A stretch of DNA of 64,000 bases from Erythrobacter rubeus (GTDB lineage: Bacteria; Pseudomonadota; Alphaproteobacteria; Sphingomonadales; Sphingomonadaceae). This document shows positions 62,786-64,000 of this stretch, piece after piece. The notes beneath the pieces are model-generated. The model ran no database searches and was not told where the DNA came from. It saw nothing but the letters and a program-made list of their open reading frames with translations. The position numbers and the translations under genes are program-made. Location of the stretch: contig NZ_JACXLC010000001.1 of the NCBI RefSeq assembly GCF_014705715.1, forward strand, positions 1,036,457-1,100,456, written 5' to 3'. How positions within the stretch are numbered: position 1 is the stretch's first letter; every line of letters starts with the position of its first letter.

Positions 62786-63093
62786 CAAGAAACGATCCGA
62801 TCAAGGATTTTCTCGATAAGCCGACGGCGGTGGAGCAAGGTGCTTTTGCGCCGATCATGGCGTATGTCGAGCGCCACTCTAAGGCGTTCTCGATACTCGG
62901 TCTCGCGTGGCTGTGGTTCAGCATCGCTGTTTGGGCGCGCTGGATCACGCTCCCTGAGATTCCTTTTCTGACAAAGGATCAGGTCGCAACGCTCGGTATC
63001 ATCTACAATGCTGGATGGTGGGGTTTTGTGCGGCCGCGCATTATGAAGATGAAATCTGCCTACGATGCGGAGAAAGACGTGAGCAATGGCTGA
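62782..63093 (+). CDS. Small membrane protein inserted between nuoD and nuoE
   Basis: 103 residues, GTG start overlapping the nuoD stop (GTGA), and the stop overlaps nuoE by 8 bases. Two hydrophobic stretches (about 37-56 and 68-82) with a Trp-rich first ([14 protein letters not shown]). No homology recognised. Translational coupling to both nuo genes implies co-expression; a role as accessory subunit or assembly factor is possible but unproved. Confidence 0.8.
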   Translation: MTRNDPIKDFLDKPTAVEQGAFAPIMAYVERHSKAFSILGLAWLWFSIAVWARWITLPEIPFLTKDQVATLGIIYNAGWWGFVRPRIMKMKSAYDAEKDVSNG

Positions 63094-63754
63094 CCGGACA
63101 CCCGCTCCCGATACGCCTGAACTGCGCGAGCGCTGGGGGTCCTTCGAATGGACCAAGGCGAACAAGGCGAAGGCGGATTATCACATCGCCAAGTACCCGG
63201 AAGGGCGTCAGAAATCGGCGGTGATGCCGTTGCTCGATCTTGCCCAGCGGCAGGTTGGCGAAGAGACTGATACGCAGGGTTGGCTGCCGCTGCCGGTGAT
63301 CGAATACGTCGCGAAATACATCGGTGTGCCGGTCATCCGCGTGCTCGAAGTCGCGACCTTCTATTTCATGTACAACATGAAGCCGGTCGGAAAATATCAT
63401 GTGCAGGTCTGCGGCACGACGCCGTGCATGCTGCGTGGCTCGGACGACATCATCAGCGCGTGCAAGGCGCGTGGCATGAAGAAGGGCGAGGTTTCCGAAG
63501 ACGGCTTCTGGACCCTCACCGAAGTCGAATGCATGGGCAATTGCGCGACCGCGCCGATGGTCCAGATCAATGACGACAATTACGAAGATCTGACGGTCGA
63601 GCGGCTCGACGCGGTGCTCGACGCGCTGGTCAAGGGCGAGCAGCCCAAGGCAGGGACGCAGGAGCCCGGTCGCCACACGTCCGAACCATCCGGCGGGCCG
63701 AGCACGCTCAAGGAAATGGTCGATGCCAACCACGATTACCGGGGTGAGTGGTGA
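63086..63754 (+). CDS. nuoE: NADH-quinone oxidoreductase subunit E
   Basis: 222 residues. 24-kDa subunit with a [2Fe-2S] cluster. The ligand Cys are in VQVCGTTPCMLRG (C-x4-C) and EVECMGNCATAP (C-x3-C). The thioredoxin-like core is followed by a polar C-terminal tail of about 40 residues (KGEQPKAGTQEPGRH...). Overlaps the next small gene by one base (TGATG). Confidence 0.95.
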   Translation: MADRTPAPDTPELRERWGSFEWTKANKAKADYHIAKYPEGRQKSAVMPLLDLAQRQVGEETDTQGWLPLPVIEYVAKYIGVPVIRVLEVATFYFMYNMKPVGKYHVQVCGTTPCMLRGSDDIISACKARGMKKGEVSEDGFWTLTEVECMGNCATAPMVQINDDNYEDLTVERLDAVLDALVKGEQPKAGTQEPGRHTSEPSGGPSTLKEMVDANHDYRGEW

Positions 63755-63855
63755 TGGCCGTCTGGATCGCACTTGGAAGCGTTTTCATCGCCCTTTCGGC
63801 GGTCTTTATCGCTGTCTCAGCCAATCGTGATGAGACCGGAGGAGACGATCAATGA
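63754..63855 (+). CDS. 33-residue membrane peptide after nuoE
   Basis: ATG at 63754 overlaps the nuoE stop by one base; stop TGA 63853-63855. The protein has one transmembrane helix (WIALGSVFIALSAVFIAVSA) and an acidic tail. It overlaps the next gene by 4 bases (ATGA). Too small for automated frame calls. No homologue recognised. Confidence 0.65.
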   Translation: MAVWIALGSVFIALSAVFIAVSANRDETGGDDQ

Positions 63856-64000
63856 GCGGCGGCACGCTCGTTCTTGCCGTTGCGGGCATCTTCGGCTTCT
63901 TCGTGGGCGCCTATCTCGCCGCGACCGGAGATCACCGGACCGGTGTCATGATGATGGCCTTGGGACTGATGTTCCAGGTATTGTGCCTGCGCCAATTGCG
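63852..64000 (+). CDS. Small membrane protein after nuoE (3' end outside window)
   Basis: ATG at 63852 overlaps the preceding stop (ATGA), giving at least 49 codons before the window end. It begins MSGGTLVLAVAGIFGFFVGA (transmembrane) and continues with a second hydrophobic segment (about 33-45). In the usual nuo order nuoF would follow. Function unknown. Confidence 0.65.
   Translation, partial: MSGGTLVLAVAGIFGFFVGAYLAATGDHRTGVMMMALGLMFQVLCLRQL

Noticed and set aside
1..64000. tRNA, rRNA, CRISPR array, transposon or prophage
   Set aside because: No cloverleaf, regular spaced repeats, transposase, integrase or phage structural gene was found by reading.

Overview
The window is a gene-dense, high-GC chromosomal segment from an alphaproteobacterium, most likely Sphingomonadales / Erythrobacteraceae (Erythrobacter-like). 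This is inferred from protein character: a PHP-degenerate DnaE, a PA0069-type radical SAM protein, an HTH-DUF4019 protein, exosortase-A-associated enzymes, the fabA-fabB-fabI order, and an RNase E with an acidic insert in its S1 domain. No phage, insertion sequence, CRISPR array, tRNA or rRNA was recognised. Almost everything is coding, and many neighbours overlap by 1-8 bases (ATGA, GTGA or TGATG junctions), so much of it is operonic.

Layout. 1-3.3 kb: end of a photolyase, cyclopropane fatty acid synthase, serine hydrolase lipoprotein. 3.3-6.0 kb (minus): PilZ protein with a CtrA-like box and three 8-base direct repeats upstream, an SDR, and purF. 6.2-9.6 kb: LolC/E-LolD lipoprotein release, small proteins, glutathione peroxidase. 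10.0-14.4 kb: dnaE and a membrane-anchored HTH protein. 14.5-18.0 kb: acyl-CoA ligase, GNAT, DUF1330 protein, sterol-desaturase-family hydroxylase. 18.0-22.2 kb (minus): degenerate uracil-DNA-glycosylase homologue, lytic transglycosylase, MoaB, radical SAM protein. 22.3-29.9 kb: ETF-QO, ispE, N-formylglutamate amidohydrolase, ilvD, NAD(P)HX repair enzyme, RNA methyltransferase.

29.9-35.7 kb is the most unusual region. It holds a dedicated acyl carrier protein (divergent), an AMP-forming acyl ligase and a PLP decarboxylase of the exosortase-A-associated families, a GspA/ExeA-like ATPase with a changed Walker B, and a crotonase that keeps both catalytic glutamates of RpfF, the synthase of diffusible signal factor (DSF). 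No exosortase, PEP-CTERM substrate or RpfC sensor is in the window. I propose this as a satellite fatty-acyl signalling or acyl-modification module; that is an inference.

35.7-38.1 kb (minus): sdhB, a PaaI-type thioesterase and zapE. 38.3-43.0 kb: an SDR, a small surface-polymer-like group (glycosyltransferase, CDP-glycerol-phosphotransferase-like protein, divergent nucleotidyltransferase) and a methyltransferase. 43.0-51.6 kb: RNase E (minus), then N-acetylmuramoyl-L-alanine amidase, PBP1A, prfB and a methyltransferase-fold lipoprotein. 51.7-54.3 kb: fabA-fabB-fabI for unsaturated and saturated fatty acid synthesis. 54.4-59.6 kb: hydroxyacid dehydrogenase, SH3 protein, thiolase, aldehyde dehydrogenase, GST-like protein. 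59.8-64.0 kb: the start of the complex I operon nuoABCDE with extra small membrane-protein genes inserted between nuoD and nuoE and after nuoE; the last gene is cut by the window end.

Assignments rest on reading motifs by eye. Start codons are chosen from Shine-Dalgarno spacing, family N-termini and overlaps, and are uncertain where stated.
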